From Oceanobacillus indicireducens (GTDB lineage Bacteria > Bacillota > Bacilli > Bacillales > Amphibacillaceae), in NCBI RefSeq assembly GCF_014647195.1, contig NZ_BMOS01000001.1, forward strand, positions 14,350 to 78,349: a DNA stretch of 64,000 nucleotides, written 5' to 3'. Positions 8,358 to 16,871 of the stretch are shown in pieces (the stretch's first letter is position 1; each line of letters opens with the position of its first letter). The position numbers were made by a program, and so were the translations under genes. The notes under the pieces are model-generated. The model worked only from the letters and a program-made list of their open reading frames with translations. It ran no database searches and had not been told where the DNA came from.

Positions 8358-8410
8358 CTCATTAAAAGGTAAATACTTCATATGGAATGACAGACAAAGG
8401 AGAATGAACA

Positions 8411-9418
8411 ATGGTTAACTTAACTCGAGACTTTTTCATTGCTTTATCGAACAATCAATTTCTGAATGACAATGCCAAAAGGTGGGGATTCCGACTAGGT
8501 GCAGAGAAATTTGTAGCTGGTACAGATTTGCCCCAGGCCGCTGAAAAGGTCAAGGAATTGAATGAGCGCGGTATTTCCGTGACGCTCGACAATCTAGGGG
8601 AGTTTGTTAATGATAGGGCTGAAGCCGAAGCGGCAAAAAATCAAATCCTTCAAGTAATTGAATATATTCATAAGGAGAGACTGAACGGTCATGTATCCGT
8701 AAAATTAACGCAGGTCGGTCTTGATATTGATAAAGAATTTTGTATGGAGAACATGCGGGAAATTCTTACTAAAGCAAGTGAATATGATATTTTTGTAAAT
8801 ATTGATATGGAGAAATATATTCATTACCAGCCGACATTAGATATTGTAAAGGAACTTCATAAAGACTATGAAAATGTCGGAACGGTCATGCAGACTTATT
8901 TATACCGCACATTGGATGATTTAAAGGATCTTGAAGATGTGCGGCTAAGGATTGTAAAGGGAGCTTATAAAGAGTCTGAAGAAGTAGCCTTCCAAGAAAA
9001 AGAAGATATTGATTCGAATTTCATGGAAGCGGTAAAAATAAGATTGCAAGGGAATGCGTTTACATCGATTGCGACGCATGATCACAATTTGATAGAAAAG
9101 GTAAAAAAATATGTGGAAGAGCATCAGATTGATAAGAGAAAATTTGAATTCCAAATGCTTTACGGCTTCCGTGTAGAGATGCAATATGCATTGGCCGAAG
9201 AAGGTTATAATTTCTGTACGTATATTCCGTTTGGTGATGATTGGTATGGGTATTTTATGCGCCGGCTAGCGGAGCGCCCGCAAAATATCAATCTCGTACT
9301 TAAAGATACCTTTTATACAGAAGATAACAGACTAAAAACAGGGGCGGTTGTTGCTGGGGCAGCTGGGATCGCAACACTTGGATTTATTGCCGGTAGGAGA
9401 AGTCGCAAAAACAAATAG
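8411..9418 (+). CDS. putB: Proline dehydrogenase
   Basis: A 335-residue FAD enzyme that oxidises proline to pyrroline-5-carboxylate, the first step of proline catabolism. The family motif appears as LRIVKGAYKESEEV and the substrate end as YFMRRLAERPQN. Length matches stand-alone Gram-positive enzymes. An extra hydrophobic C terminus (GAVVAGAAGIATLGFIAG then RRSRKNK) could anchor it to the membrane where it reduces quinone. AAAGGAG lies 9 nt before the ATG. putP follows by 84 bp; no P5C dehydrogenase gene lies in the window. Confidence 0.93.
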   Translation: MVNLTRDFFIALSNNQFLNDNAKRWGFRLGAEKFVAGTDLPQAAEKVKELNERGISVTLDNLGEFVNDRAEAEAAKNQILQVIEYIHKERLNGHVSVKLTQVGLDIDKEFCMENMREILTKASEYDIFVNIDMEKYIHYQPTLDIVKELHKDYENVGTVMQTYLYRTLDDLKDLEDVRLRIVKGAYKESEEVAFQEKEDIDSNFMEAVKIRLQGNAFTSIATHDHNLIEKVKKYVEEHQIDKRKFEFQMLYGFRVEMQYALAEEGYNFCTYIPFGDDWYGYFMRRLAERPQNINLVLKDTFYTEDNRLKTGAVVAGAAGIATLGFIAGRRSRKNK

Positions 9419-9502
9419 AAATAACAATTTTCGTCTTTTTTTAGATAACTGGCTATAAAATGGGAGGAATACATTATAGTTTCATAAAAGGGGAGAGATG
9501 AA

Positions 9503-10990
9503 ATGTCTGATTATACGTATCAGCTATTAGCCATCATCATATATTTTATCGGGATGATTTTGATTGGACTAATGGGTTTCCGAAAGACAAAAAACTTAGA
9601 TGATTACATGCTTGGCGGCCGGCAGCTCGGCCCGTTAGCGTCAGCGCTTAGTGCTGGTGCTTCTGATATGTCCCAATGGCTCTTGATGGGACTTCCTGGA
9701 GCACTTTATGTTGCCGGACTTGTGGAAATTTGGATGCCAATTGGTTTAGCTACAGGTACCTGGTTAAACTGGAAGATTGTCGCACCAAGACTACGGACTT
9801 ACACACAAGTGGCGAATAATTCTATAACCATTCCGAGTTTTCTAGACAACCGTTTCAAACGAAATGCGAAAGTTTTACGGGTTGTTTCTGGAATCGTGAT
9901 TCTGCTCTATTTTACTTTTTATGTTTCTTCCGGGATGGTTGCAGGGGGAGTGTTTTTCCAGAGTGCATTCGGCTATGACTATACGACCGGATTATTGATT
10001 GTTGGAGGGGTCACCATTCTCTACACATTCATCGGCGGATTTTTAGCGGTAAGTTACACAGATGTTGTACAAGGAACGATGATGTTCTTAGCACTGCTCC
10101 TTGTTCCAATCTTTGGTATCTTTGCAACGGGTGGCTTAAAAGAAACAGCATCGAGTGCGATGGCGTTCAACCCGGATGTCTTTAATTTGTTTTCTACAGC
10201 TACCTTTGCCGGTGTCGTGTCCCTGTTAGCTTGGGGTCTCGGTTATTTCGGACAGCCACATATTATTATCAGGTTCATGGCAATTAAATCTGCGCAAGAA
10301 ACAAGAACAGCGCGTCGAATAGGTTTTGGCTGGGTTGTTCTATCACTTGGCGGGGCAATAGCTACAGGTATCGTCGGTGCTGCATACTTCCAGCAGAATG
10401 TAGATGTTACATTATCAAATTCGGAAGCCGTTTTTCTTATTTTAGGTCAAATCCTCTTCCATCCGTTTATTGCTGGAATGATGCTTGCCGCGGTGCTTGC
10501 AGCGATTATGAGTACCGTATCCTCGCAGTTGCTAGTATCTTCATCCGCACTTGTAGAGGATATTTATAAAGTTGTATTCAAGAAGGAAGCAAGCCAGAAG
10601 TTCTATGTTAATTTAGGGAGAATTGCAGTGCTATTCATAGCGCTGATCGCAATCTACTTTGCCTGGGAACAAAACGATACGATTCTAAGCCTGGTTGCCT
10701 TCGCATGGGCAGGGTTTGGATCATCCTTTGGACCGGTCATTCTATTATCCTTGTATTGGAAGAAGTTCACGAGTGCTGGAGCGCTTTGGGCAATGGTCGT
10801 TGGGGCAATCACGGTCTTTGTCTGGGGAAATTCAAAAGTTTTATCCGGCTTTCTATATGAAATCGTTCCAGGATTCACCCTTGCTATGATAGTTGCGATA
10901 GTAGTAAGTCGAATAACATATAAGCATAATCCTGAAATTGAGGCGGAATTTGACGAAGCAGTTGCACTAGCTAAGCAATCAAATGATTAA
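9503..10990 (+). CDS. putP: Sodium/proline symporter PutP
   Basis: A 495-residue solute:sodium symporter with about 13 membrane helices. PutP hallmarks are visible: LDDYMLGGRQLGPLASALSAGASDMSQWLLMG, GLGYFGQPHIIIRFMA, and AAIMSTVSSQLLVSSSALVEDIY. It imports proline with Na+, supplying putB or serving as osmolyte uptake. GGGGAG lies before the start. Located directly downstream of putB, it is probably in the same CcpA-controlled unit. The next feature is a composite repeat, with no clear terminator between. Confidence 0.94.
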   Translation: MSDYTYQLLAIIIYFIGMILIGLMGFRKTKNLDDYMLGGRQLGPLASALSAGASDMSQWLLMGLPGALYVAGLVEIWMPIGLATGTWLNWKIVAPRLRTYTQVANNSITIPSFLDNRFKRNAKVLRVVSGIVILLYFTFYVSSGMVAGGVFFQSAFGYDYTTGLLIVGGVTILYTFIGGFLAVSYTDVVQGTMMFLALLLVPIFGIFATGGLKETASSAMAFNPDVFNLFSTATFAGVVSLLAWGLGYFGQPHIIIRFMAIKSAQETRTARRIGFGWVVLSLGGAIATGIVGAAYFQQNVDVTLSNSEAVFLILGQILFHPFIAGMMLAAVLAAIMSTVSSQLLVSSSALVEDIYKVVFKKEASQKFYVNLGRIAVLFIALIAIYFAWEQNDTILSLVAFAWAGFGSSFGPVILLSLYWKKFTSAGALWAMVVGAITVFVWGNSKVLSGFLYEIVPGFTLAMIVAIVVSRITYKHNPEIEAEFDEAVALAKQSND

Positions 10991-11047
10991 CAATCTAATT
11001 TTTAACAGTAATGTAGGTTTGTGAAATTTGATAAAACCGCGGATTAC

Positions 11048-11599
11048 CTTTATTCAGCGTAAGTGTCTGGTTCATTCACTAATTATGGCGTTCTGATCGC
11101 CGTTCAGCTGCCCGGTGTACGGATGCTTTCCGCGGGCTCCGCGCTGAGCCTTGACGCACAGGACGTGCTAATGCAGACGTTGCCACATACGAGAGCGTTC
11201 TTAGTCTGCCTCGGGCTACCGCCCTGCGGGGTCTCCGGACTCGTGCTATTCCCGCAGGAGTCACCGTCCACCGGGCAACTGAACTGGCAGAGAGGGTTAT
11301 TATTAATGGAAAATATCCCACCACGATAGGTGCCCTCTTACTAAAATGAAAAGTAGTGCTCCAAATTTGGCCTTTCCTTGGAGCAGTCTAGACACCTCGA
11401 GACTCCTGCGGGAGGCCGGCTAAGAACGGTCACGTCCTGTGACCAACGCCGGCATTAGAACCTCCTGTTCGTCGATAGGCTTGGTGAGACCCCGCAGGGC
11501 GGTAGCCCGAGGAGGCTCACCAGCCGCCCGCGGAAAGCGAGAGGTGTCTGGACTGCGGACCTTCAGAAGGAGGTTGCACACACTTAAGCTGAATGAAAG
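11048..11599. repeat. Composite palindromic repeat, copy 2 (552 bp, both modules plus inserts)
   Basis: The terminal repeats CTTTATTCAGCGTAAGTG (11048-11065) and CACTTAAGCTGAATGAAAG (11581-11599) are inverted. Module A has arms GTTCAGCTGCCCGGTG at 11102 and CCACCGGGCAACTGAAC ending 11284. Module B has arms GCAGTCTAGACACCTC and GAGGTGTCTGGACTGC (11386-11558). Apical stems are GGGC-TACC-GCCC (11213-11224) and GGGC-GGTA-GCCC (11497-11508). Both modules carry an extra cassette of about 60 nt: near 11152-11211 in A and, inverted, near 11413-11475 in B. Open frames inside are artefacts of the palindrome. Confidence 0.9.
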
Positions 11600-11718
11600 G
11601 AATTAGAGTCCTTATAAAAATATGATTAGGTTTAAATATTCATGATCTGGGATAAGATTAGACTGCTTTGACTTTTTTGATACGTTAGTTAAGTTAATAA
11701 TTAGTAAAGAGTGATTGT

Positions 11719-12192
11719 ATGAGGAAGACGAATGTTCATCGTTTGCTTGATAAGGAAAAAATTGCTTATCAGATCCATGAGTATGCTTGGAAGGAAGATA
11801 GCCTTGATGCGGAAACTGCAGCGAGTCAAACGAATATTCCGCTTGATAGGGTATTTAAAACACTCGTAACGGTCGGAGATAAAACAGGGCCAGTCGTTGT
11901 TGTTATTAGTGCGCAAGATGAACTGAACTTGAAAAAACTCGCCAAAGTAAGTGGTAATAAAAAGATTGACATGCTTCCAATGAAAGATTTGGAGAAGACG
12001 ACAGGGTATATACGGGGCGGTTGTTCACCGATTGGCATGAAGAAAAGCTATCCGACATACATTGATTCCTATGCAGAAGGCTTAGAATATCTCGTCATTT
12101 CAGCGGGGAAACGCGGTTCCCAAGTCGAACTCTCTCCAGCAGATCTAAAAGAAATGACCAAAGCGGCGTATGCTGACCTACGAGCAGAATAA
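11719..12192 (+). CDS. ybaK: Cys-tRNA(Pro) deacylase YbaK/EbsC
   Basis: A 157-residue member of the YbaK family, trans-editing enzymes that hydrolyse Cys mischarged on tRNA-Pro by prolyl-tRNA synthetase. The conserved lysine region VFKTLVTVGD and the motif GYIRGGCSPIGMKK (about residues 103-116) identify it. Length is standard. It stands alone between a repeat and a convergent transporter operon. Confidence 0.92.
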   Translation: MRKTNVHRLLDKEKIAYQIHEYAWKEDSLDAETAASQTNIPLDRVFKTLVTVGDKTGPVVVVISAQDELNLKKLAKVSGNKKIDMLPMKDLEKTTGYIRGGCSPIGMKKSYPTYIDSYAEGLEYLVISAGKRGSQVELSPADLKEMTKAAYADLRAE

Positions 12193-12199
12193 TTTAGAA

Positions 12200-12227
12200 A
12201 AAACGGTCCCAAGATGAGGACCGTTTA
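12200..12227. terminator. Bidirectional terminator between ybaK and the SSS symporter
   Basis: AAACGGTCC and GGACCGTTT (12200-12225) form a perfect stem with A-rich left and T-rich right flanks. The right arm overlaps the stop codon of the minus-strand symporter. Confidence 0.8.
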
Positions 12228-13703
12228 ATTATTTTTCCGTTCTTTTTGTAATGCAACTTTTACTGTAGTTAAGAATTCTTCGGCTTTTTCTTCTGGTGCT
12301 TTCGTAACGAAGCTGACACCGATGAAAATAATCGTGGATAAAATAATTCCCCAGACCCCTGAAGCGAGCCCGAGCGGCTTCCATTGAAATGCTTCTAAAA
12401 AGATGACAATAACCCCCGTAACCCCAACACTTGCTAATACTCCAGCGGCCGTACCTCGTTTCCAGAAAAACGTTCCAAATATAGCTGGAACCGCAATGAT
12501 AAGACCAGCTGAAGAGGCAACGGAGAGGAGTACGATGATACTTAACTCCATTTCAGCAAATAGATAAGCAATGATAGCAATGACAGGAATGACGAATTTT
12601 CCAATCTGTAGCTGCATACGGTCAGTTGGCCGTTTCCTCAGATTTCCATACACATCTTTCGCAAATACGGATGCAAGGGTCAGTAAAATTGAATCAATCG
12701 TTGAAATTGCTGCTGCCATAATTCCTACCATCACAATGACTCCAAGAATTGGTGGAACGAGATCACTAGAAAGAATCAATGGTGTTGCCATATCAACATT
12801 GTCAAGGTTCGGGAACATAATTGTCGCTGAAAAGCCCCAAAAAATCGCAACAAGCGTATAAATGAGTCCAAAGATCATAAATCCGAGAATCATAATTTTT
12901 AAGTTCTTTAAAGATGACGGCATGAATAACCGTTGACTCACCTGTGGATTGGAAAGGCTGAAAAACATCCATGGCAAGGTCATTCCAATAAATGTAAAAA
13001 TATTAAAAAATCCGTTGCCAGGAACAGCTAATGAAGCTGGGTGTTCTGTTTCCAGCGTCTGGAAGAAACTACTGAACCCTCCTAGCCCGTTGATAAGAAC
13101 AAGAACGACAACGGTCGATGTGATAATCATGAATATCGCTTGCAAGGAATCTGTCCAGGCAACGGAGCGAATTCCCGCAATATAAGAAAATAAAATTGCC
13201 ATGATCGTTGCAATCAATACACCGGTTGAAAAGGTTATTTCATTATTCGTAAGACCAGAAAGTAAGTAACCGACACCAGTTAGCTGTACTGCGCTATAGG
13301 GGATGAGGAAAAGACAGCTTGTTAATGCGACGATGACTGCCACCCTTTTATCTTGATAGCGGTCACCAAGCATCTCGGATGGTGTGACATAGCCATATTT
13401 TTTACCGACAACCCAGAAACGCGGTCCAAAAAAGGCAATCAGTGAAACACCCATCAGATAAATTAATTCAAATCCAAGCGCACCAACCCCGCCACTGTAT
13501 GTAAGTCCGGCTAAACCAACAAGCATGAATGCACTATAAGTAGTTGCACTATAGCTGAGTGCAGATACGATTCCGCCGAGTTTCCTATCGCCAAGGAAAT
13601 AACTGACCATATCATTTTGTTTGCCAGAACGCGATAGAAACGCAATGAACAAAGAAATGATAATATAGATGGCAACAGCCCACCAAACGTACGACGTATT
13701 CAT
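12225..13703 (-). CDS. Sodium:solute symporter (SSS family, YhjB-like)
   Basis: A 492-residue transporter with about 13 membrane helices. The SSS signature is spread over MVSYFLGDRKLGGIVSALSYSATTYSAFMLVGLAGLTYSGG near residue 32 and MAAAISTIDSILLTLASVFAKDVY. It is nearer to pantothenate/monocarboxylate-type members and B. subtilis YhjB than to PutP. The substrate cannot be read from sequence. Its ATG overlaps the upstream DUF3311 gene by 4 bp (ATGA), so the two are translationally coupled and probably form one transport unit. Confidence 0.85.
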   Translation of the reverse strand: MNTSYVWWAVAIYIIISLFIAFLSRSGKQNDMVSYFLGDRKLGGIVSALSYSATTYSAFMLVGLAGLTYSGGVGALGFELIYLMGVSLIAFFGPRFWVVGKKYGYVTPSEMLGDRYQDKRVAVIVALTSCLFLIPYSAVQLTGVGYLLSGLTNNEITFSTGVLIATIMAILFSYIAGIRSVAWTDSLQAIFMIITSTVVVLVLINGLGGFSSFFQTLETEHPASLAVPGNGFFNIFTFIGMTLPWMFFSLSNPQVSQRLFMPSSLKNLKIMILGFMIFGLIYTLVAIFWGFSATIMFPNLDNVDMATPLILSSDLVPPILGVIVMVGIMAAAISTIDSILLTLASVFAKDVYGNLRKRPTDRMQLQIGKFVIPVIAIIAYLFAEMELSIIVLLSVASSAGLIIAVPAIFGTFFWKRGTAAGVLASVGVTGVIVIFLEAFQWKPLGLASGVWGIILSTIIFIGVSFVTKAPEEKAEEFLTTVKVALQKERKNN

Positions 13704-13888
13704 TGTTTTTTACCCCAATCCCTAATTAATAAATAATTGACGCCAATTACAATTACAGTAAGTACCGTCCAAAATAAAAAGCTGCCATACCACTTTTCGA
13801 CATTAGGAAGCAATGTGTACGGTACAACAAAAGCAATCAGAATCAAGCATGTAATAATAATGGCATAAACCCCTTCGTTCTCTTTCAT
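13700..13888 (-). CDS. DUF3311 small membrane protein (YhjC-like)
   Basis: A 62-residue protein with two membrane helices (AIIITCLILIAFVVPYTLL and FLFWTVLTVIVIGVNYLLI) and a basic end RDWGKKQ. This matches DUF3311 proteins, which habitually precede an SSS permease, much like small partner subunits of other symporters. A good AAGGAGG site precedes the ATG. Direct role in transport is inferred from conserved pairing only. Confidence 0.8.
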   Translation of the reverse strand: MKENEGVYAIIITCLILIAFVVPYTLLPNVEKWYGSFLFWTVLTVIVIGVNYLLIRDWGKKQ

Positions 13889-13928
13889 TGTCGATATTCC
13901 TCCTTTTTAATAGTATAAGAAACTATAA

Positions 13929-14070
13929 AGTGAAACTTCATTCAGTGGGGAATTCCTTACCTCCCCACTGAATGTTAGTTAAACCGAATCAGGTATTTAC
14001 GGACTGTATATCCCCCACCTTCACATATTGGTCTTCCCTCATGTTTAGGGATGGGGGTATTACAGACCGT
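13929..14070. repeat. Two-hairpin repeat R1
   Basis: First hairpin CATTCAGTGGGG / CCCCACTGAATG (12 bp), then the linker GTTAGTTAAACCGAATCAGG, then a larger hairpin opening with ACGGACTGTA and closing with TACAGACCGT. A second copy lies at 29130-29270 with the same linker. R1 lies in the shared upstream gap of the DUF3311 and DUF4349 genes. The remaining 240 bp before 14315 show no gene. Confidence 0.85.
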
Positions 14071-14314
14071 TTCTAGGACTAGTCACGTCCGCTCTGTGCC
14101 TTTGTTCAGGTTAATACGAAGTGAATTAGCGCTAAATTATGTGAAGAAAATCACATAGTTTTCCGAATTTCTCATATTTTCGATGTAAAGTTACAAAACC
14201 TATCATACCAGATTGTGATAAAGAAGGCTACACGAAAAAATCTTTTAATTAAGAAACTTTTGTATGTGACGGACGTCCAATGTAGTAAGAAGGAAAGAAA
14301 GGGGCTAAGTTCAA

Positions 14315-15217
14315 GTGAAGAAATATATAAGTATATTGGTGTTCAGTCTATTGCTTGCAGCTTGTACTGGTGAAGAGGCGGATGGCACTGCCGAGGGGAC
14401 GGCCGATATTGCTTATGATACGGAAAGCTACGGAGTGGAAGAGAGTGAACTGCAAGTTTCTGATGGGGAAGAGGGTCAAGATGCGGAAACGGAAAACTCA
14501 GTGGAAGATGTTGAAGTGGATAGTGCTGAATCAAATCGTAAAGTTATTTATACGGCAGATATAAATGTTGAAACGGATGATTTCACAGCATTTTCTAATC
14601 AAGTTCAAAAAGAAGCTGCAAGGATTGGTGGCTACGTGCTTGAGTCGACATTATATAATGAGCAAGCAGAAGATTTGAAAAGTGGTCAGATGACCATTCG
14701 TATTCCACAAGAAGATTTCCATCCATTCCTAGATTTTATCGAGGAGGGAAGTACAAAGGTGCTGGATCATTATGTTTCTGGCGAGGATGTTACAGAGGAA
14801 TTTGTTGACCTGGAGTCCCGCCTGAAATCGAAAGAACAAGTGGAAGAAAGATTACTGGATTTTTTAGCGGGCGCGGAAGAAACAGAGGACTTATTAAAAA
14901 TCTCAAATGATTTAGCACAGGTGCAAGAAGAGATTGAAATGATTGTCGGCCGGATGAATTATCTTCAGGATAAAACGGATTTTTCAACGATAACGATATC
15001 AATTCGTGAGCGTAATGTAACACTTACAAATGTCAATGATGACTTGAACACATGGCAAGAAACGAAACAACAGTTTATGAAAAGCATTAATTCCATCATT
15101 ACCACCCTATCTAAACTAAGCATACTCATCATCGGTAACTTGCCAGTATTAGCAATTATTGGAGTGCTTGCCCTGAGCGGTTTTTTCATCTGGAGAAAAC
15201 AAAAGAAAAACAAATAA
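14315..15217 (+). CDS. DUF4349-domain lipoprotein
   Basis: A 300-residue protein with a lipoprotein signal peptide: lipobox LAAC, so Cys17 would be acylated. A very acidic linker follows (about residues 18-75), then the DUF4349 domain (about 78-260, RKVIYTADINVETDDF and VDLESRLKSKEQVEERLLDF), a C-terminal membrane helix (LSILIIGNLPVLAIIGVLAL) and a lysine tail. It would therefore be tethered at both ends. Function of the family is unknown. GTG start at 14315 has the site GAAAGG upstream. Confidence 0.8.
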   Translation: MKKYISILVFSLLLAACTGEEADGTAEGTADIAYDTESYGVEESELQVSDGEEGQDAETENSVEDVEVDSAESNRKVIYTADINVETDDFTAFSNQVQKEAARIGGYVLESTLYNEQAEDLKSGQMTIRIPQEDFHPFLDFIEEGSTKVLDHYVSGEDVTEEFVDLESRLKSKEQVEERLLDFLAGAEETEDLLKISNDLAQVQEEIEMIVGRMNYLQDKTDFSTITISIRERNVTLTNVNDDLNTWQETKQQFMKSINSIITTLSKLSILIIGNLPVLAIIGVLALSGFFIWRKQKKNK

Positions 15218-15220
15218 GTA

Positions 15221-15252
15221 GTGGGACGGGGGTGTCTGACCCTCTGTCCCAG
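15221..15252. repeat. GGGACGGGGGTGTC...TGTCCC mini-palindrome
   Basis: GGGAC at 15223 and GTCCC ending 15250 close a short palindrome containing TGACCCTCTGTCCC. The inverse GGGACAGAGGGTCA occurs at 44734-44747. It is a small dispersed intergenic element, possibly acting as a terminator after the lipoprotein gene. Confidence 0.5.
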
Positions 15253-15312
15253 TTTGCTTATCCGAGTATGGGTGATAAACTAGTAGTAAATGAGAGCAAG
15301 AGGGGGAAAAGG

Positions 15313-16179
15313 ATGGAAAAATTACAGGTTGGCAGGGCAGAATTGACTTGGTTACGTGGTGGTGTGAATCATTTGGATGGCGGTGCCATGTTCGGTGTAG
15401 TGCCGAAAGCTTTATGGGCAAGAAAGTACCCGACTGACGAGAAGAACTTGATAGAATTAAGGACCGATCCGATTTTGCTCCAATTGGATGGGAGGAATTA
15501 TCTCATAGATTCTGGCCTCGGAATAGATAAACTGTCAGAGAAGCAGATTCGTAACTTTGGAGCAAGTGAACTTTCTTTTGTAGAAGAATCATTAAGTGAA
15601 CTTGGAGTGGAGCCAACTGCCATTGACGGTATATTAATGACTCATTTACATTTCGATCATGCAAGTGGCTTGTCAAAAAAAGGAAAAGAAGGGTATGAAA
15701 CAATTTTTCCCAATGCGATTATTTATACGACGGCAATTGAATGGGAGGAAATGCGTCACCCCAATATTCGTTCTGTTAATACATACTGGGAGAGGAATTG
15801 GCGACCGATTGAACATCAAGTAGAGACTTTCGCAGATGAACTGGAAGTTGCAAAAGGACTGCGGATGATCCATACAGGAGGACACAGTGAAGGACATGCC
15901 ATTATTGTTTTTGAAGATGGAGAAGACTGTTTCATTCATATGGGAGATTTAATGCCAACGAATGCACATGAAAATAAGCTTTGGGCGCTGGCCTACGACG
16001 ATTACCCGGTGACATCGGTCCACGAAAAACAGGAGTGGATGGAATACGGGTACAATAGACAGGCATGGTATACATTTTATCATGACGCTTATTACCGAGC
16101 GATCCGCTTTAATGAAAGAGCTGAACGGATTGACGCGGTTGAGAGGGCACGAGTATTGAAAGGAGAGCGCTTCAATTAA
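15313..16179 (+). CDS. ytnP: Metallo-beta-lactamase-fold lactonase YtnP
   Basis: A 288-residue enzyme recognised as YtnP. The zinc-binding motif THLHFDHASG (HxHxDH) is intact, with further ligands in IHTGGHSEGH, MGDLMPT and YHDA. YtnP of B. subtilis is an AHL-lactonase-like quorum-quenching enzyme reported to act on Streptomyces signalling lactones; the natural substrate here is not known. I use ATG 15313, just after AGGGGGAAAAGG; the open frame begins 27 codons earlier inside a repeat. Confidence 0.9.
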   Translation: MEKLQVGRAELTWLRGGVNHLDGGAMFGVVPKALWARKYPTDEKNLIELRTDPILLQLDGRNYLIDSGLGIDKLSEKQIRNFGASELSFVEESLSELGVEPTAIDGILMTHLHFDHASGLSKKGKEGYETIFPNAIIYTTAIEWEEMRHPNIRSVNTYWERNWRPIEHQVETFADELEVAKGLRMIHTGGHSEGHAIIVFEDGEDCFIHMGDLMPTNAHENKLWALAYDDYPVTSVHEKQEWMEYGYNRQAWYTFYHDAYYRAIRFNERAERIDAVERARVLKGERFN

Positions 16180-16192
16180 GAAGCGCTCATCT

Positions 16193-16507
16193 TTAAGCGG
16201 TTTCAGTCGTCGCAATGATACCGCCTGTTTCTACATCAACATAGAATTCGTACTGTTTACTTTCCCCATCGATATTTCGCGTAATTCCGCCGCGATAGGC
16301 TTGATACACCAGGCCATTTTTCTCCACTTCTTCAGGTTTCATATAAATCCATGATCCGCTGATTGGTCCGTTTTGTTTAAAAGCTTCCTTCGCATTACTT
16401 AAAGCTTTCTCTGGCGTCACTTTCTGCTTCGTATCCAATTGGCTCTTCAATAGATAACCTACCGCGAACCCGATACTTGCAGCAAGTAAAAGATTTCTTT
16501 TTTTCAA
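16193..16507 (-). CDS. ytzB: YtzB-like small PepSY-type exported protein
   Basis: A 104-residue protein: start TTG 16507 after GAGGTGG, basic KKRNLLL, membrane segment (LLLAASIGFAVGYLLKSQL), then a PepSY/YpeB-like propeptide domain with YQAYRGGITRNIDGESKQYEFYVDVETGGII. This matches B. subtilis YtzB. PepSY domains are thought to modulate extracellular proteases; the partner is unknown. Tail-to-tail with ytnP, 13 bp apart. Confidence 0.75.
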   Translation of the reverse strand: MKKRNLLLAASIGFAVGYLLKSQLDTKQKVTPEKALSNAKEAFKQNGPISGSWIYMKPEEVEKNGLVYQAYRGGITRNIDGESKQYEFYVDVETGGIIATTETA

Positions 16508-16689
16508 CTTGTTCCACCTCTCATTAATGAAATAGACATTCATCTTCTTTTAATTATACCTTAGTTACTTGGAAATTTAAAATTCCATCTTAGTTTACTA
16601 AGGAGTAAAAAAACTAGTTAGGTCAGCCTGCTAAAGTTTAAATAAATACATAAAATGTACGATGCTTGTGAATAAAGACATGAGATAGA

Positions 16690-16815
16690 ACCCCCCTTGC
16701 CATCTTTTTGAGTCATCCATGACAAGATTTCGAGCCGCTTTTGCTCCAGGCGTTGTGAAACGAATCGCGCAACATACTGTAAGGGCGCTTGTGCCTTTTC
16801 CCTTGCATTTCATTT
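16690..16815. repeat. Dispersed non-coding repeat remnant
   Basis: Part of the 360-bp gap before the S66 peptidase. It carries GCGTTGTGAAACGAATCGCG, which resembles GCGTTGTGATACGAATCGCG in the repeat at 60361-60559, and a GGGCGCTTGTGCCTTTT tail like other repeat ends here. A 60-codon minus-strand frame covers it but has no ribosome site and looks like repeat translation. The rest of 16508-16871 shows nothing clear. Confidence 0.5.
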
Positions 16816-16871
16816 AACAAACTCACATAAATTAATAATAGTGCAAAGGCGAACATGAAGGGGGAGGAGCT

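Noticed and set aside
16631-16813. 60-codon minus-strand frame
   Set aside because: Overlaps a dispersed repeat remnant, no ribosome site, no family pattern.
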